Below are positions 11,101-20,140 of a stretch of 64,000 nucleotides of DNA, in pieces. The stretch comes from Acinetobacter halotolerans (GTDB taxonomy: Bacteria; Pseudomonadota; Gammaproteobacteria; Pseudomonadales; Moraxellaceae): positions 1 through 64,000 of the forward strand of contig NZ_SGIM01000005.1 in the NCBI RefSeq assembly GCF_004208515.1. The letters are read 5' to 3'. The notes beneath the pieces are model-generated. The model worked only from the letters and a program-made list of their open reading frames with translations, ran no database searches and was not told the origin of the DNA. Position 1 is the stretch's first letter, and every line of letters begins with the position of its first letter. The position numbers were made by a program, and so were the translations under genes.

Positions 11101-12313
11101 TCGTGAGCGTGAGCGTTATAAACTTCCTTACGGTGCGAGCATCTTGTTGAAAGATGGCGAGTCTGTTGAGGCTGGTGGTATCGTAGCGACTTGGGATCCA
11201 CATACACATCCACTTGTGACCGAAGTTGCTGGTAAAGCACGTTTCAGCCAAATTGCTGATGGTGTGACTGCAACCTCTAAAACAGATGATGCAACAGGTA
11301 TGACGACTGTTGAAATCTTGCCAGTGACAGCACGTCCTGCTTCTGGTAAAGATTTACGTCCTGCGATTGTGTTGGATACAACTGATGGTGGCGAACAGTT
11401 CTACTTCTTACCGCAAAATACCATTGTAACCGTTCGTGACGGTGCAACGATTGGTGTGGGTGATGTACTTGGTCGTGTACCACAAGAAACTTCACGTACG
11501 CGTGATATTACCGGTGGTCTTCCACGTGTAGCTGACTTGTTCGAAGCACGTAAACCGAAAGAACATGCAATCTTGGCTGAAGTGTCAGGTGTTGTAAGCT
11601 TTGGTAAAGAGACCAAGGGTAAGAACCGTTTAGTGATTACACCAGATGATGGTTCTGAGATTTACGAAGAACTTATTCCGAAATGGCGTACCATTAACGT
11701 GTTCGAAGGTGAACATGTCAATCGTGGCGAAACGATTTCTGATGGTCCACAGAACCCGCATGACATCTTACGTTTGAAAGGTGAAGTTGCATTGACCAAT
11801 TACATCGTGAACGAAGTTCAAGATGTATATCGTCTCCAAGGTGTAAAAATCAACGATAAGCACATTGAAGTGATTGTACGTCAAATGTTGCGTAAAGTTG
11901 ATATCACTGAAGGTGGCGATACTAGCTTCATCAAAGGTGAACAAGTGGATTACATCCGCGTTGTTCAAGAAAACCAAGCTGTTGCTGCTCAGAATAAATT
12001 CTCTGCGAAGTTTGAACGTCAGTTGATGGGTATCACAAAAGCATCGCTTTCTACTGACTCATTCATTTCTGCTGCATCGTTCCAGGAAACAACACGCGTG
12101 TTAACTGAAGCGGCTGTAACGGGCAAAGAAGATGACTTACGTGGCTTGAAAGAAAACGTGGTTGTGGGTCGTTTGATCCCAGCTGGTACTGGTCTTGCGT
12201 ATCACTTAGAACGTCGTCGTCAAGAAGCTGAAGCTGCTGAATTGGAACTTCACAACGACTTTAGTGAAGTTGACCAAGCATTTAGCCAAGCGTTGAACTC
12301 AGATCAATTCTAA
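8120..12313 (+). CDS. rpoC: DNA-directed RNA polymerase subunit beta'
   Basis: This subunit carries the catalytic magnesium site: NADFDGDQ at residues 463-470, with D465, D467 and D469 as ligands. The N-terminal zinc site ([13 protein letters not shown] then CEKCGVEV) and the second zinc cluster ([15 protein letters not shown]) are intact. At 1397 residues the length fits Acinetobacter. Translation starts at TTG, giving MKDLLDIM, behind GGAG. No in-frame ATG precedes residue 8, so the TTG start is well supported. A strong terminator follows. Confidence 0.98.
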   Translation: MKDLLDIMRKKTDSEGHAPVEFDRIRIGLASPEMIKSWSHGEVKKPETINYRTFKPERDGLFCAKIFGPVKDYECLCGKYKRMKYKGVICEKCGVEVTTAKVRRERMGHIDLASPVAHIWFLKSLPSRIGLLLDMTLRDIERVLYFESYVVTDPGMTPFEKYQLLTDEEYFNALEEHGDEFTAKMGAEAIQDLLKDIDLEAEIARLREEIPQTTSETKLKKASKRLKLMEAFKDSNNKPEWMVLTVLPVLPPDLRPLVPLEGGRFATSDLNDLYRRVINRNNRLKRLLDLSAPDIIVRNEKRMLQESVDALLDNGRRGRAITGSNKRPLKSLADMIKGKQGRFRQNLLGKRVDYSGRSVITVGPTLRLHQCGLPKKMALELFKPFIFAKLQASGQATTIKAAKKMVERETPEVWDVLASVIRQHPVMLNRAPTLHRLGLQAFEPILIEGKAIRLHPLVCAAFNADFDGDQMAVHVPLTLEAQLEARALMMSTNNILSPANGEPIIVPSQDVVLGLYYITRDAVNAKGEGMVFADTHEVNRALATGQVAIHARVKVRVHQTVIDENGQREQQTIIVDTTPGRCLLWEVVPQGLSFESINLEMTKKNISKLINSCYRKLGLKDTVIFADQLMYLGFRQATRSGVSVGMEDMLIPSTKYTIIDKAETEVREIEQQFEQGFVTAGERYNKVVDIWARTNDQVAKAMMDNLSFVTVKNRDGVDEKQKSFNSIYMMSDSGARGSAAQIRQLAGMRGLMAKPDGSIIETPIKANFREGLTVLQYFISTHGARKGLADTALKTANSGYLTRRLVDVAQDLVITEPDCGTAGGLVMTPFIQGGDVIEPLRDRVLGRVTAEDVRRASDDEVVLPRGTLIDEKIAAQLEEAGVDEVKVRSVIACESSFGVCARCYGRDLARGHLVNPGESVGVMAAQSIGEPGTQLTMRTFHVGGAASRTSAANSVQVRNKGTVRFHNVKTVEHNKGHLVSVSRSGEIGIADDLGRERERYKLPYGASILLKDGESVEAGGIVATWDPHTHPLVTEVAGKARFSQIADGVTATSKTDDATGMTTVEILPVTARPASGKDLRPAIVLDTTDGGEQFYFLPQNTIVTVRDGATIGVGDVLGRVPQETSRTRDITGGLPRVADLFEARKPKEHAILAEVSGVVSFGKETKGKNRLVITPDDGSEIYEELIPKWRTINVFEGEHVNRGETISDGPQNPHDILRLKGEVALTNYIVNEVQDVYRLQGVKINDKHIEVIVRQMLRKVDITEGGDTSFIKGEQVDYIRVVQENQAVAAQNKFSAKFERQLMGITKASLSTDSFISAASFQETTRVLTEAAVTGKEDDLRGLKENVVVGRLIPAGTGLAYHLERRRQEAEAAELELHNDFSEVDQAFSQALNSDQF

Positions 12314-12333
12314 GTTCATACTGACTGAGAAAA

Positions 12334-12357
12334 AGACACCTTCGGGTGTCTTTTTTT
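12334..12357 (+). terminator. terminator of the rpoBC operon
   Basis: AGACACC and GGTGTCT pair around a TTCG tetraloop and run into seven or more Ts: a textbook intrinsic terminator 20 bases after the rpoC stop. Confidence 0.93.
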
Positions 12358-12402
12358 GTGAAGAAAATGAGAGTAAAGCATTACAAAAACACCTTAGAGC
12401 GT

Positions 12403-12447
12403 TAATGTTTCATTACCAGATCTGAATAGATACTTCATGAAACATTA
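12403..12447. repeat. 11-base inverted repeat upstream of the first glycine-zipper lipoprotein
   Basis: TAATGTTTCAT and ATGAAACATTA are perfect inverted copies separated by 23 bases, ending 35 bases before the lipoprotein ATG. This could be a two-site operator or an mRNA leader hairpin. Confidence 0.5.
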
Positions 12448-12482
12448 CTATCTTATTGCGTAGAAAGAGAGGAGTAGTTCCA

Positions 12483-12848
12483 ATGAAAAAAATGATGATG
12501 ATTGCTGGTGTTGGTCTAATGTCAACAACCCTTTTTGTTGGTTGCCAGAATGCAAGCCCAGAAAGTAAACGTATTGGTTCAGCTGCCATTGGTGGTGGTG
12601 CAGGTGGTGCTGTAGGTAAACATGTGGGTGGTAACCTTGGTGCTGGTATCGGCGCTGCTGTAGGCGCGGGCGTTGCTGCGAATGCGAAGGGCGCTAATAG
12701 TAAAAATACCCGAAACAGTGCGATTGGTGCTGGTGTCGGTGCGTGGCTTGGCGGTGCTGTATTAGGAGGGGAAGCTGGTGCTGCGACAGGTGGAGCGCTT
12801 GGCGGTAGTGCTGGAGCTGCTTATGGTGAGAAAAAAGGTAAGTACTAA
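12483..12848 (+). CDS. glycine-zipper lipoprotein, copy 1
   Basis: A 121-residue putative outer-membrane lipoprotein. The start is the ATG behind GAGAGGAG; an earlier start at 12456 would push the signal peptide out of place. A signal peptide ends in the lipobox LFVGC, with Cys21 as lipidation site and Q/N after it (no Asp+2 retention signal). The rest is almost all glycine-zipper repeats (GAGIGAAVGAG, GGALGGSAGAA) able to form two packed transmembrane helices, as in SlyB/OsmB-like proteins. A close paralogue lies 225 bases downstream. Function unknown; an envelope-stress or membrane-integrity role is inference from the fold. Confidence 0.85.
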   Translation: MKKMMMIAGVGLMSTTLFVGCQNASPESKRIGSAAIGGGAGGAVGKHVGGNLGAGIGAAVGAGVAANAKGANSKNTRNSAIGAGVGAWLGGAVLGGEAGAATGGALGGSAGAAYGEKKGKY

Positions 12849-12875
12849 GAAATAAAAAAGGAAAAATTAAAGATG

Positions 12876-12902
12876 GCCTTTATCAATGATAAGGGCTTTT
12901 TT
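12876..12902 (+). terminator. terminator after lipoprotein copy 1
   Basis: GCCTTTATC pairs with GATAAGGGC (one G-U) around AAT, then TTTTTT. It separates the two paralogous genes transcriptionally. Confidence 0.8.
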
Positions 12903-12990
12903 AGTAGGTGAATATCTAGCCTAGTTGTATGGTCTTACTAAACCAGTGTTGAAAAGTGGATAGTGCGTTACAAAACATCAATCGATTCGG

Positions 12991-13010
12991 ACATTGTGAT
13001 AACACAATGT
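12991..13010. repeat. inverted repeat upstream of the second glycine-zipper lipoprotein
   Basis: ACATTGTG-ATAA-CACAATGT is a perfect 8+4+8 palindrome 64 bases before the lipoprotein ATG. Its size and position fit a repressor or activator operator. No U-run follows. Confidence 0.5.
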
Positions 13011-13073
13011 GATCAAAATCCTCATAAAAGCAGGCTATGCTTTTTATATGTAGATAAAGGAAAGAGTAGGATC

Positions 13074-13430
13074 ATGAAAAAAACAATCGGTTTAGTTTCA
13101 GTTGTAATGTTGTCTACGGTTATGTTCACAGGCTGTCAAAATATGAGTGCATCCGATCAGCGTATTGGTGCGGCCGCATTAGGTGGTGCTGTAGGCGGTG
13201 GTGTCGGTAATCATGTTGGCGGCGGTCTAGGTGCTGGTGTCGGTGCGGCAGCGGGTGCTGGTGTGGGTGCGAATACCCAAGGTGGTAGTAGCAAGACAAC
13301 AACCAGTAGTGCAGTTGGTGCAGGTATTGGTTCGGTCGTCGGCAAAGCAATTTTTGGTGGTGATTCTGGTGCTGCGATTGGTGGCGCGATCGGTGGTGGT
13401 GCTGGTGCAGCAATCCAAGAAAAGAAATAG
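13074..13430 (+). CDS. glycine-zipper lipoprotein, copy 2
   Basis: A 118-residue paralogue of the gene just upstream. The ATG behind AAAGGAAAGAG gives a signal peptide with lipobox MFTGC and Cys21 in the same position as copy 1. The mature part shares QRIGAAALGG, GNHVGGGLGAGVGAA and the C-terminal GGAIGGGAGAA with its twin, so the pair is a tandem duplication with clear divergence. It has its own upstream palindrome and terminator, suggesting separate control. Likely an outer-membrane glycine-zipper lipoprotein of unknown function. Confidence 0.85.
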   Translation: MKKTIGLVSVVMLSTVMFTGCQNMSASDQRIGAAALGGAVGGGVGNHVGGGLGAGVGAAAGAGVGANTQGGSSKTTTSSAVGAGIGSVVGKAIFGGDSGAAIGGAIGGGAGAAIQEKK

Positions 13431-13469
13431 TTTTTAAAGCTTTCAACCGTTTCTGAATGATACAAATAA

Positions 13470-13507
13470 AAATGCCTGCAAGCGATAAAGTGCAGGCATT
13501 TTTATTT
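13470..13507. terminator. bidirectional terminator
   Basis: AAATGCCTGCA and TGCAGGCATTT form a perfect stem, with As before and Ts after. It serves the lipoprotein on the plus strand and the convergent hotdog-fold gene on the minus strand. Confidence 0.85.
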
Positions 13508-13516
13508 TAAATCTGT

Positions 13517-14005
13517 TTATTTCGATGTCGCTTTCGGCTTTTTACGACGGATATATAAAACTTTTTCGACTTCCGCGATACGTGTACCTGCGTCATCGAC
13601 GATATTTAAGGTGTAGTGGCGTAACACGGGTTCATGATTTTCAGTCAATTGCTTAATTTCTGCAATTTCATTAGCACTCAATTGAATATCCGCATATACG
13701 GTATTGCGACCAGGAGAGATAAAATGAATAGTGGCGCTTTTATCCCAAACAATATATTTATGACCTAAATGATGCATCAGGATCAGCATATAAAAAGGAT
13801 CAACCATTGAATATAAACTACCGCCAAAATGCGTGCCCACAATATTACGATTTTTTCGTGTGAGTGGCATTTTGACTCGAATGTGATAATCCTCTAGAGC
13901 AATGGTTTCAATTACGATTCCTGCACCACGATACGGCGAGTAGTGGTTGATCATAAATTTAGCAACTGCAGGAATGGTTCGAATTTTTTTGAAAAAGCTT
14001 TTCAT
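13517..14005 (-). CDS. DUF4442-type hotdog-fold protein (putative thioesterase)
   Basis: A 162-residue protein starting MKSFFKKIRT; a TTG two codons upstream is possible but less likely. It resembles the DUF4442 family of hotdog-fold proteins, relatives of PaaI-type acyl-CoA thioesterases. The segment IVGTHFGGSLYSMVDPFYM (about residues 56-74) has the conserved N/H-x-GG-x-(L)-x-S-x-D pattern of the hotdog helix. WDKSATIHFISPGRN follows. No partner genes point to a substrate. Thioesterase activity is a family-level inference. Confidence 0.75.
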   Translation of the reverse strand: MKSFFKKIRTIPAVAKFMINHYSPYRGAGIVIETIALEDYHIRVKMPLTRKNRNIVGTHFGGSLYSMVDPFYMLILMHHLGHKYIVWDKSATIHFISPGRNTVYADIQLSANEIAEIKQLTENHEPVLRHYTLNIVDDAGTRIAEVEKVLYIRRKKPKATSK

Positions 14006-14120
14006 GGTCAATTTTTTTTCTTACAACTCAATTCATACTGCATAAGTATCATTTTTATAGTATCGCTGGCAATGGCTGATTGCACGACCAAGCCGATTGA
14101 AAACAAAATGGGAAATAATT

Positions 14121-14993
14121 ATGCAAGTACAAGTAGAAACTGTAACAACCTCTGATCATCAAACGCTTTGTGTAAAAACATGGGGTGATGAAAAAAAACC
14201 AGCATTGGTATTGGTACATGGTTATCCCGACAATCAAGAGGTATGGGAACCTATTATTGAAAAATTAATCAATGACTATTACGTGGTGACCTACGATGTG
14301 CGTGGTGCAGGCTTATCTTCGATTCCAAAACGCATAAAGGACTATCGTTTACCGCGTTTATCATTAGATTTACAGGAAGTGGTTGATCAAGTCTTACCAA
14401 ATCGTAGTTTTCATATGGCAGCTCATGATTGGGGTTCTTTACAGTCATGGGAATCAGCGACTGAGCCAAAACTGAAAGGTCGTTTACTCTCTTATACGAC
14501 GATTTCTGGTCCGTGTCTGGATCATGCATCTTTATATTTACGCGAGAAATTTAAATCGGCACCAAGTCATGTCTTAAAAATGTTGACCAAATCTTGGTAC
14601 ATTGGTGCATTTCATTTACCTCTACTTGCACCAACGGTATGGACCTTGTTTAGTCCTGAGAAGTGGGGCAAGGTGTTAAGCGGCCTAGAGAAAAAGCAAG
14701 ATTTACCTTTGAATGCAAATATTGTGGCAGATGGTAAATATGGGATTAATCTTTACCGTGCTAATTTTATTCCATCTTTAACTCAACCGCGCCAACGCTA
14801 TGCTCAATGCCCTGTACAGGCAGTTGTCTTAAAAAGAGATGCGTTTGTTAGCCCTGAATATATTACGGAATCTATGCCGAAATGGGTTGAGAACTTTGAG
14901 TATGTTGAGTTGGATGCGAACCATTGGGCGGTGTTGAGCCAACCAGAAAAAATTGCGGATTATATTCGTCAATTTATCGTGAAAAATGCATAA
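14121..14993 (+). CDS. alpha/beta hydrolase, epoxide hydrolase / haloalkane dehalogenase-like
   Basis: A 290-residue alpha/beta hydrolase. HGYPDN (33-38) forms the oxyanion region. AAHDWGSLQSW carries an aspartate nucleophile (D103) in place of the serine of esterases, as in epoxide hydrolases and haloalkane dehalogenases. The catalytic histidine is H268 (ANHWAVL), and the third acid is probably in KRDAFVSPE. The ATG at 14121 is preferred over an upstream TTG at 14097. There is no signal peptide, so it is cytoplasmic. It stands alone, oriented away from the hotdog-fold gene; its natural substrate cannot be read from the sequence. Confidence 0.8.
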   Translation: MQVQVETVTTSDHQTLCVKTWGDEKKPALVLVHGYPDNQEVWEPIIEKLINDYYVVTYDVRGAGLSSIPKRIKDYRLPRLSLDLQEVVDQVLPNRSFHMAAHDWGSLQSWESATEPKLKGRLLSYTTISGPCLDHASLYLREKFKSAPSHVLKMLTKSWYIGAFHLPLLAPTVWTLFSPEKWGKVLSGLEKKQDLPLNANIVADGKYGINLYRANFIPSLTQPRQRYAQCPVQAVVLKRDAFVSPEYITESMPKWVENFEYVELDANHWAVLSQPEKIADYIRQFIVKNA

Positions 14994-15069
14994 ATAAAAA
15001 TCACGTGATGGCAATCGCTGAATTTAAACTCTGCTAAAATGGCGCCCTCGTTTCATTTAGTTCAAAGTT

Positions 15070-16434
15070 ATGTTTGCAATTATTGCTGCGGTTGCTGTCA
15101 TGTTCGGCCTTTCCTTGGGTCGAGTTCCTGTGGTCTTTTCCTTGGTGATTGGAGCTTTGACAGGCGGTTTACTGGCTGGTTTAGGCTTACAAGGTACATT
15201 GGATGCATTTAATAATGGTCTAGGTGGTGGTGCGAAAATCGCACTTGCTTATGGGGTATTAGGTGCCTTTGCTTTAGCCTTGGCACGCTCGGGTTTACCT
15301 GATTTATTGGCCTATAAACTCGTTAAAATTCTTAAAAATGACACCGATATTCGAGCTCAAAAGCAGGTGAAGTTTCTCATTTTTATTACCATCGGATTAG
15401 CCGCGATTGCTTCGCAAAATGTTATTCCAGTACATATCGCATTTATCCCTGTTTTAATTCCACCTTTATTGAATGTATTTAATCATTTGAACCTAGATCG
15501 TCGAGCGATTGCGAGCGTACTCACATTCGGTTTAGTTGCGACTTATATGTTCTTACCGATGGGATTCGGTGCAATTTTCTTGAATGATATCCTTGCACAT
15601 AACATTAATCATTTTGGTCAAAGCTATGGTCTACAGATTCGTAATGAACAGATTCCTTATGCGATGATGATTCCGGTTGGAGGGATGTTTCTCGGGCTGT
15701 TGGTCGCAGTATTTATAAGTTATCGCAAGCCGCGTGTTTATGAAGATAAACCATTACATAACGTGACACGTAGCATTGTCGGAGAGATGGCTCAACAGCA
15801 ACAAGCACCTCAAATTGCCACCTTTACTTTATGGATGGCGGCCTTTGCGATTATTGCAACAATTGTGGTGCAGCTTTATTCGGATTCGATGATCGTTGCA
15901 GGTTTAGTGGGTGTTGCAATATTAAGTTGTGCGGGTATTTTTAAGTGGAAAGAAGCAGATGATGTCATCGTCAGTGGTATGCGGATGATGGCATTGGTTG
16001 GTTTTACAATGATTGCTGCACAAGGTTTTGCTGCTGTGATTGAAGCAACCAACCAAGTCCCAGATTTAGTCAAAGCAACGGCGGGTTGGATTGGAGACAG
16101 TAAGGCGCTTGCTGCATTGGTGATGCTCTTGGTCGGTTTGTTGATTACTTTAGGGATCGGTTCTTCATTTTCCACTGTACCGATTCTCGCGATTATTTAT
16201 GTACCTTTATGTCTGCAATTTGGTTTTAGTCCGATGGCGACGATTGCACTGATTGGTACGGCTGCGGCATTGGGGGATGCGGGTTCTCCTGCATCAGATT
16301 CGACCCTAGGTCCGACATCTGGCTTAAATTTGGATGGTCAACATGACCATATGCGAGATACAGTGGTTCCAACATTCCTCCATTTTAATATTCCATTGAT
16401 TGTCTTTGGCTGGATCGCTGCGATGGTGCTCTAA
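15070..16434 (+). CDS. Na+/H+ antiporter-family transporter (NhaC-like)
   Basis: A 454-residue, highly hydrophobic inner-membrane protein with about 11-12 membrane segments. It resembles the Na_H_antiporter family that includes YuiF-type carriers. Useful markers are the Gly-rich N terminus ([15 protein letters not shown]), the internal [20 protein letters not shown] segment, and the late [17 protein letters not shown] and [19 protein letters not shown] motifs. Members exchange cations or carry amino acids; the substrate here is unknown. It stands alone, with a terminator directly behind it and no strong ribosome-binding site. Confidence 0.8.
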   Translation: MFAIIAAVAVMFGLSLGRVPVVFSLVIGALTGGLLAGLGLQGTLDAFNNGLGGGAKIALAYGVLGAFALALARSGLPDLLAYKLVKILKNDTDIRAQKQVKFLIFITIGLAAIASQNVIPVHIAFIPVLIPPLLNVFNHLNLDRRAIASVLTFGLVATYMFLPMGFGAIFLNDILAHNINHFGQSYGLQIRNEQIPYAMMIPVGGMFLGLLVAVFISYRKPRVYEDKPLHNVTRSIVGEMAQQQQAPQIATFTLWMAAFAIIATIVVQLYSDSMIVAGLVGVAILSCAGIFKWKEADDVIVSGMRMMALVGFTMIAAQGFAAVIEATNQVPDLVKATAGWIGDSKALAALVMLLVGLLITLGIGSSFSTVPILAIIYVPLCLQFGFSPMATIALIGTAAALGDAGSPASDSTLGPTSGLNLDGQHDHMRDTVVPTFLHFNIPLIVFGWIAAMVL

Positions 16435-16441
16435 TAAAAAA

Positions 16442-16465
16442 ATGGCTCTATTTAGAGCCATTTTT
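16442..16465 (+). terminator. terminator after the antiporter gene
   Basis: ATGGCTCTA pairs with TAGAGCCAT around a TT loop, then TTTTT. It lies directly after the stop codon. Confidence 0.88.
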
Positions 16466-16466
16466 A

Positions 16467-16924
16467 ATATTAAGAAATAATAAAAGGTAAAATTATATTA
16501 AAATTAATTTTTTTTATTTCTAATTAATAATTTCAATTGTGACTATTATAAACAATATAAGTTTAAGTGTTAATTTAAAAAATAAGGTTGTAAGATGACA
16601 CTTATTGTCATTTGTGTGAAGTTGTCTGTATTCTTAACGATATTTAATTTTTAAATTAAACTACAGAATTTGATTTTTAAATCTAATTTTTTGATTGGGT
16701 ATTATTCTAATAATTCAGACAAAAATACTTGGTTTTCATAAGTTTAAGTTGAGTGTTTGAGTTGGTTTTGTCGGCTGTTACATATATTTACAAACTTATA
16801 TTGTTGTTAATCAGCAGTTTAAAAATATAATCAAATTGCTCGGAATTAATATATATTGCATAAAATAAAAACTCATGATTATTATTAATAGCACGGTTAA
16901 ATTTTTATTAAAGAGGTCATTTTA
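16467..16924. other. AT-rich intergenic region upstream of the ompW-like gene
   Basis: About 458 bases with no credible ORF and very high A+T. A perfect inverted repeat, ATGACA-CTTAT-TGTCAT, lies at 16595-16611 and could be an operator. The end carries AAAGAGG, the ribosome-binding site of the downstream gene. Nothing else recognisable. Confidence 0.6.
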
Positions 16925-17527
16925 ATGTTTAAGAAATTATTGCTTGTTACTTTATTGGGGATGTCTTCAACTGTTTTTGCTGGTGGTTTGCAGGTTAAAG
17001 TTGGAGCGAGTGTGATTGCACCAACAGATGAAACAACAGTTGCTGGCGTGGGTACTTTAAAAGCAGATTATGAGTTTGCATTTACGCCATCGGTCGAATA
17101 TTTCTTTGGAGATACACCTTTTTCAGCGGAGTTATTGCTCGCAACACCGATATCACATGATGTTTCTCTAGATGGCACTAAAGTGGTTAAGCTCAAACAC
17201 TTACCGCCAACGATTACTGCGAAATATAACTTTAGAAACGCCACTGCTTTTACGCCTTATATTGGGGTCGGCGGTACAGCATTTTTAGCTTGGGATGAGA
17301 AAGCAGTAGGTCCTTTATCAGACGAAAAAATAAAAGTGAAAGATGACTTCGGTTTTGCGGGGCAGTTAGGTTTTACCTTTCAACCTGCTGATGCAAAAAA
17401 CTGGGGTGTTTTCTTTGATGCCCGTTATGCTCAATTAAAACCAGAAGTAAAACTTAATGGTACAAAGTTGACAGATTTGGATATTAACCCGATGGTATAT
17501 ACCCTTGGCTATAGTTATAAGTTTTAA
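16925..17527 (+). CDS. OmpW-family outer membrane protein
   Basis: A 200-residue small beta-barrel. A cleavable signal peptide (MFKKLLLVTLLGMSSTVFA, about 1-19) is followed by GGLQVKVGASVIAPTD, typical of OmpW proteins, and alternating strands such as TAKYNFRNATAFTPYIGVGG. It ends TLGYSYKF with a C-terminal phenylalanine, the outer-membrane assembly signal. OmpW-type barrels form narrow channels for small hydrophobic molecules and often respond to iron, oxygen or osmotic state. The long AT-rich upstream region suggests heavy regulation. Several OmpW paralogues occur in Acinetobacter, so I give no symbol. Confidence 0.87.
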   Translation: MFKKLLLVTLLGMSSTVFAGGLQVKVGASVIAPTDETTVAGVGTLKADYEFAFTPSVEYFFGDTPFSAELLLATPISHDVSLDGTKVVKLKHLPPTITAKYNFRNATAFTPYIGVGGTAFLAWDEKAVGPLSDEKIKVKDDFGFAGQLGFTFQPADAKNWGVFFDARYAQLKPEVKLNGTKLTDLDINPMVYTLGYSYKF

Positions 17528-17544
17528 ATGAAATGAGTTAAAAC

Positions 17545-17571
17545 AACCTCACAGATTTGTGGGGTTTTTTG
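17545..17571 (+). terminator. terminator after the ompW-like gene
   Basis: AACCTCACA pairs with TGTGGGGTT (one G-U) around GATT and runs into TTTTTT. Confidence 0.85.
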
Positions 17572-17651
17572 CAATTTAAGTATCAAAGAAATACAGATTG
17601 AAAGTATGAGGTTTTGTATGCTGGAAAAATAAAGCTAATCCAGAGAAAAAC

Positions 17652-18005
17652 ATGAAGCAATCGATCCTTTATTTTGCGTTGTTTTTGATGTCGATGCTGT
17701 ACCTCTCAAATACGCATGCAGCAAGTTTCTCTTGTCAAGCTGCCAAGCTAAAGATTGAGCAACGAATCTGTAATGAGCGGAGACTAAACGATGCGGATGT
17801 GAAGCTTGCAACGACTTACCAAATTATTTTGCATGCGTTACCTATGGGTGGACGTGATGCTGAAAAGGCTAAACAATCTCGGTGGTTGAAACAACGCAAT
17901 GCTTGTGGTGCCAATACCTCTTGTATTGAAGATGCATATTTACGACGGCAACAACAACTTGATCAACTTTTGCAAGTGCGTGTGTTGAGTCAAGGACCAT
18001 TCTAA
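17652..18005 (+). CDS. small secreted LprI/DUF1311-like protein
   Basis: A 117-residue protein with a signal peptide to about residue 23 (ending NTHA). The mature part has the LprI-like (DUF1311) pattern: SFSCQAAKLKIEQRICNE, then WLKQRNACGANTSCIEDAY with four cysteines likely to form two disulfides, then RRQQQLDQL. Members of this family include periplasmic lysozyme inhibitors, but most have no tested role. The ATG follows GAGAAA. It has no operon partner; htpG follows after 119 bases with its own promoter. Confidence 0.75.
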   Translation: MKQSILYFALFLMSMLYLSNTHAASFSCQAAKLKIEQRICNERRLNDADVKLATTYQIILHALPMGGRDAEKAKQSRWLKQRNACGANTSCIEDAYLRRQQQLDQLLQVRVLSQGPF

Positions 18006-18052
18006 TTTTAAGGTTGAATTCTTTTAATGATAAAAAAATTAAAATTGGGGTA

Positions 18053-18079
18053 TTGAAAAAACGCAGTTATACACCATTC
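18053..18079 (+). promoter_or_regulatory. probable heat-shock (sigma32) promoter of htpG
   Basis: TTGAAA at 18053-18058 is followed after 13 bases by CACCATTC at 18072-18079. The sigma32 consensus is CTTGAAA, a spacer of 11-16, then CCCCATNT. The match, the spacing and the identity of the downstream gene all fit. It would give a leader of about 35-40 bases. Confidence 0.6.
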
Positions 18080-18124
18080 ATAAATCAGTCTAATTGAATA
18101 AGCCTCACAGATAAGGAGTGATTT

Positions 18125-20044
18125 ATGAGTGAACAAGCATCACAAAATTATAGTTTCCAAGCTGAAGTTGCTCAGTTATTGCATTTAGTGACGCATTCTC
18201 TCTATTCCAACCCTGAAATTTTCCTTCGTGAATTGATCTCAAATGCTTCTGATGCATGTGATAAGTTACGTTTTGAGGGAATCAATCATCCTGAATATTA
18301 TGAAAATGATTCAGATTTACGGGTTCGTGTCACTTTAGATAAAACGCATAAAACCTTGACGATTTCGGATAATGGGATTGGTTTAACTCAACAAGAAGCG
18401 ATTGATAACTTAGGAACGATCGCCAAGTCAGGAACTAAAGACTTCATGTCTAAGCTGACAGGAGATCAAAAATCTGATGCGCAATTGATTGGGCAGTTTG
18501 GTGTTGGTTTTTATTCAGGTTTTATTGTTGCTGATAAGATTACGGTTGAATCTCGTCGTGCGGGTTTAGACGCTGCTGAAGGTGTCCGTTGGATCAGTGG
18601 TGGAACTGGGGAGTTTGAAGTTCAAACAATCGACAAGGCTACGCGTGGTACAGATATTATCCTGCACCTACGTGATGATGCGCTCGATTATTTAGAATCG
18701 TGGAAAGTTAAACAAATTATCAATAAGTATTCTGACCATATTAGCTTGCCGATTCAAATGCAAAAAGAAGTATGGCAAGAGGAAGAAGTCGCTGAGGGTG
18801 AAGAACCGAAAGGCGGTCAAATGGTCAAGACAGATGAGTGGGAGGCGATTAACTCAGCCAGTGCCTTATGGACACGCAGTAAGAGTGAAATCAGCGAGGA
18901 GCAATATATTGAATTCTATAAGAACCTTAGCCATGATTTTGCCGAACCTTTAGCATGGGCACATAACCGTGTGGAAGGCAGTACTGAATATACCCAGTTG
19001 CTTTATATCCCAAGTCAGGCAAAACAAGATTTATTTACCCGTGAAGCCAAAGCAGGCATCAAGCTTTATGTCAAACGTGTCTTCATCATGGATGAAGCGG
19101 ATAATCTGATTCCAAATTATTTACGTTTTGTACAAGGTGTCGTAGATAGTGCTGATTTACCACTCAATGTCAGCCGTGAATTACTACAAGAAAGCCGTGA
19201 TGTTAAAACTATTCGCGAAGGCAATGCTCGTCGTATTCTCACTTTGCTTGATGGTTTAGCGAAATCGGAAGATGAGAAAGATCAAGAGAAGTTTAAAACG
19301 TTCTATGCTGAATTTGGTTCGGTACTGAAAGAAGGCTTGGGTGAAGATACTGGGAATCGTGATCGTATCTTGAAATTGTTGCGTTATGCGACATCCAATA
19401 ATGATGAAGTCTCAACGTCTTTGGCTGATTATAAATCGCGTATGCAAGACGGACAGAAAGCCATCTATTACGTGACGGCTGATAGTTTAACAGCAGCGAA
19501 AAATTCGCCGCAACTTGAACTGTTCAAGAAAAAAGGCATAGAAGTCTTGCTCATGGCAGACCGTGTTGATGAATGGGCGATGAACTTTGTATTTGAGTTC
19601 GATGGTACCCCATTACAGAACGTTTCTAAAGGTGCGGTGGACTTAGGTGATCTACAGGATGCAGAAGAGAAGAAAGCCCTTGAACAAGCGGCTGAACAAT
19701 TCAAACCTGTTGTGGATCGTTTAACGACATCGTTAAAAGACAAAACTAAGGAAGTTCGTGTCACGACACGTCTAGTCGATTCTCCAGCATGTTTGGTGAC
19801 CAGTGAAGGTGAGCTTTCTCCACAACTAATTCGTATGCTAAAACAAGCAGGTCAGGCGGTTCCGGAGATTAAGCCGACACTGGAAATTAACCCTGAACAT
19901 CCTTTAGTGAAGAAATTAGAGAGCTCTGCACAGTTTGATGATCTCGCCAATGTGATTTTTGATCAGGCGGTGATTGCTGAAGGCGGTTTACCAGAAGATC
20001 CTGCGGCGTATGTAAAACGCATTAATAGCTTGTTATTGAAATAA
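18125..20044 (+). CDS. htpG: molecular chaperone HtpG (Hsp90)
   Basis: Bacterial Hsp90, an ATP-dependent cytoplasmic chaperone acting late in folding with DnaK. The 639 residues are full length. The N-terminal GHKL ATPase has its three signatures: [15 protein letters not shown] (about 33-47), SDNGIGLT, and [12 protein letters not shown]. The middle domain contains the conserved [14 protein letters not shown]. The C-terminal dimerisation domain ends RINSLLLK. The ATG follows AAGGAG. A sigma32-like promoter lies upstream and a strong terminator follows. Confidence 0.98.
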   Translation: MSEQASQNYSFQAEVAQLLHLVTHSLYSNPEIFLRELISNASDACDKLRFEGINHPEYYENDSDLRVRVTLDKTHKTLTISDNGIGLTQQEAIDNLGTIAKSGTKDFMSKLTGDQKSDAQLIGQFGVGFYSGFIVADKITVESRRAGLDAAEGVRWISGGTGEFEVQTIDKATRGTDIILHLRDDALDYLESWKVKQIINKYSDHISLPIQMQKEVWQEEEVAEGEEPKGGQMVKTDEWEAINSASALWTRSKSEISEEQYIEFYKNLSHDFAEPLAWAHNRVEGSTEYTQLLYIPSQAKQDLFTREAKAGIKLYVKRVFIMDEADNLIPNYLRFVQGVVDSADLPLNVSRELLQESRDVKTIREGNARRILTLLDGLAKSEDEKDQEKFKTFYAEFGSVLKEGLGEDTGNRDRILKLLRYATSNNDEVSTSLADYKSRMQDGQKAIYYVTADSLTAAKNSPQLELFKKKGIEVLLMADRVDEWAMNFVFEFDGTPLQNVSKGAVDLGDLQDAEEKKALEQAAEQFKPVVDRLTTSLKDKTKEVRVTTRLVDSPACLVTSEGELSPQLIRMLKQAGQAVPEIKPTLEINPEHPLVKKLESSAQFDDLANVIFDQAVIAEGGLPEDPAAYVKRINSLLLK

Positions 20045-20060
20045 ATGCTTTTCATAAAAA

Positions 20061-20086
20061 AACTCTGCTTCGGCAGAGTTTTTTTA
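20061..20086 (+). terminator. htpG terminator
   Basis: AACTCTGC pairs with GCAGAGTT around TTCG and runs into seven Ts. As upstream of the stem let it work on the minus strand too. Confidence 0.92.
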
Positions 20087-20090
20087 TGTC

Positions 20091-20116
20091 TATGGATAAC
20101 ATTTAAGTTATCCACA
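20091..20116. repeat. inverted pair of DnaA-box-like 9-mers
   Basis: TTATCCACA at 20108-20116 is an exact consensus DnaA box. TATGGATAA at 20091-20099 is, on the minus strand, TTATCCATA, one base from consensus. They face each other across 8 bases (perfect arms TGGATAAC and GTTATCCA). The site lies between convergent genes, so it is not a promoter element for either. Confidence 0.5.
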
Positions 20117-20140
20117 GTTGCGCTGAAAATTCCATCAAAC

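Noticed and set aside
13126..13465. Long minus-strand ORFs rich in His or Pro opposite the second glycine-zipper lipoprotein
   Set aside because: They are antisense shadows of the Gly-rich repeat (GGT/GGC read as ACC/GCC); no start signals.
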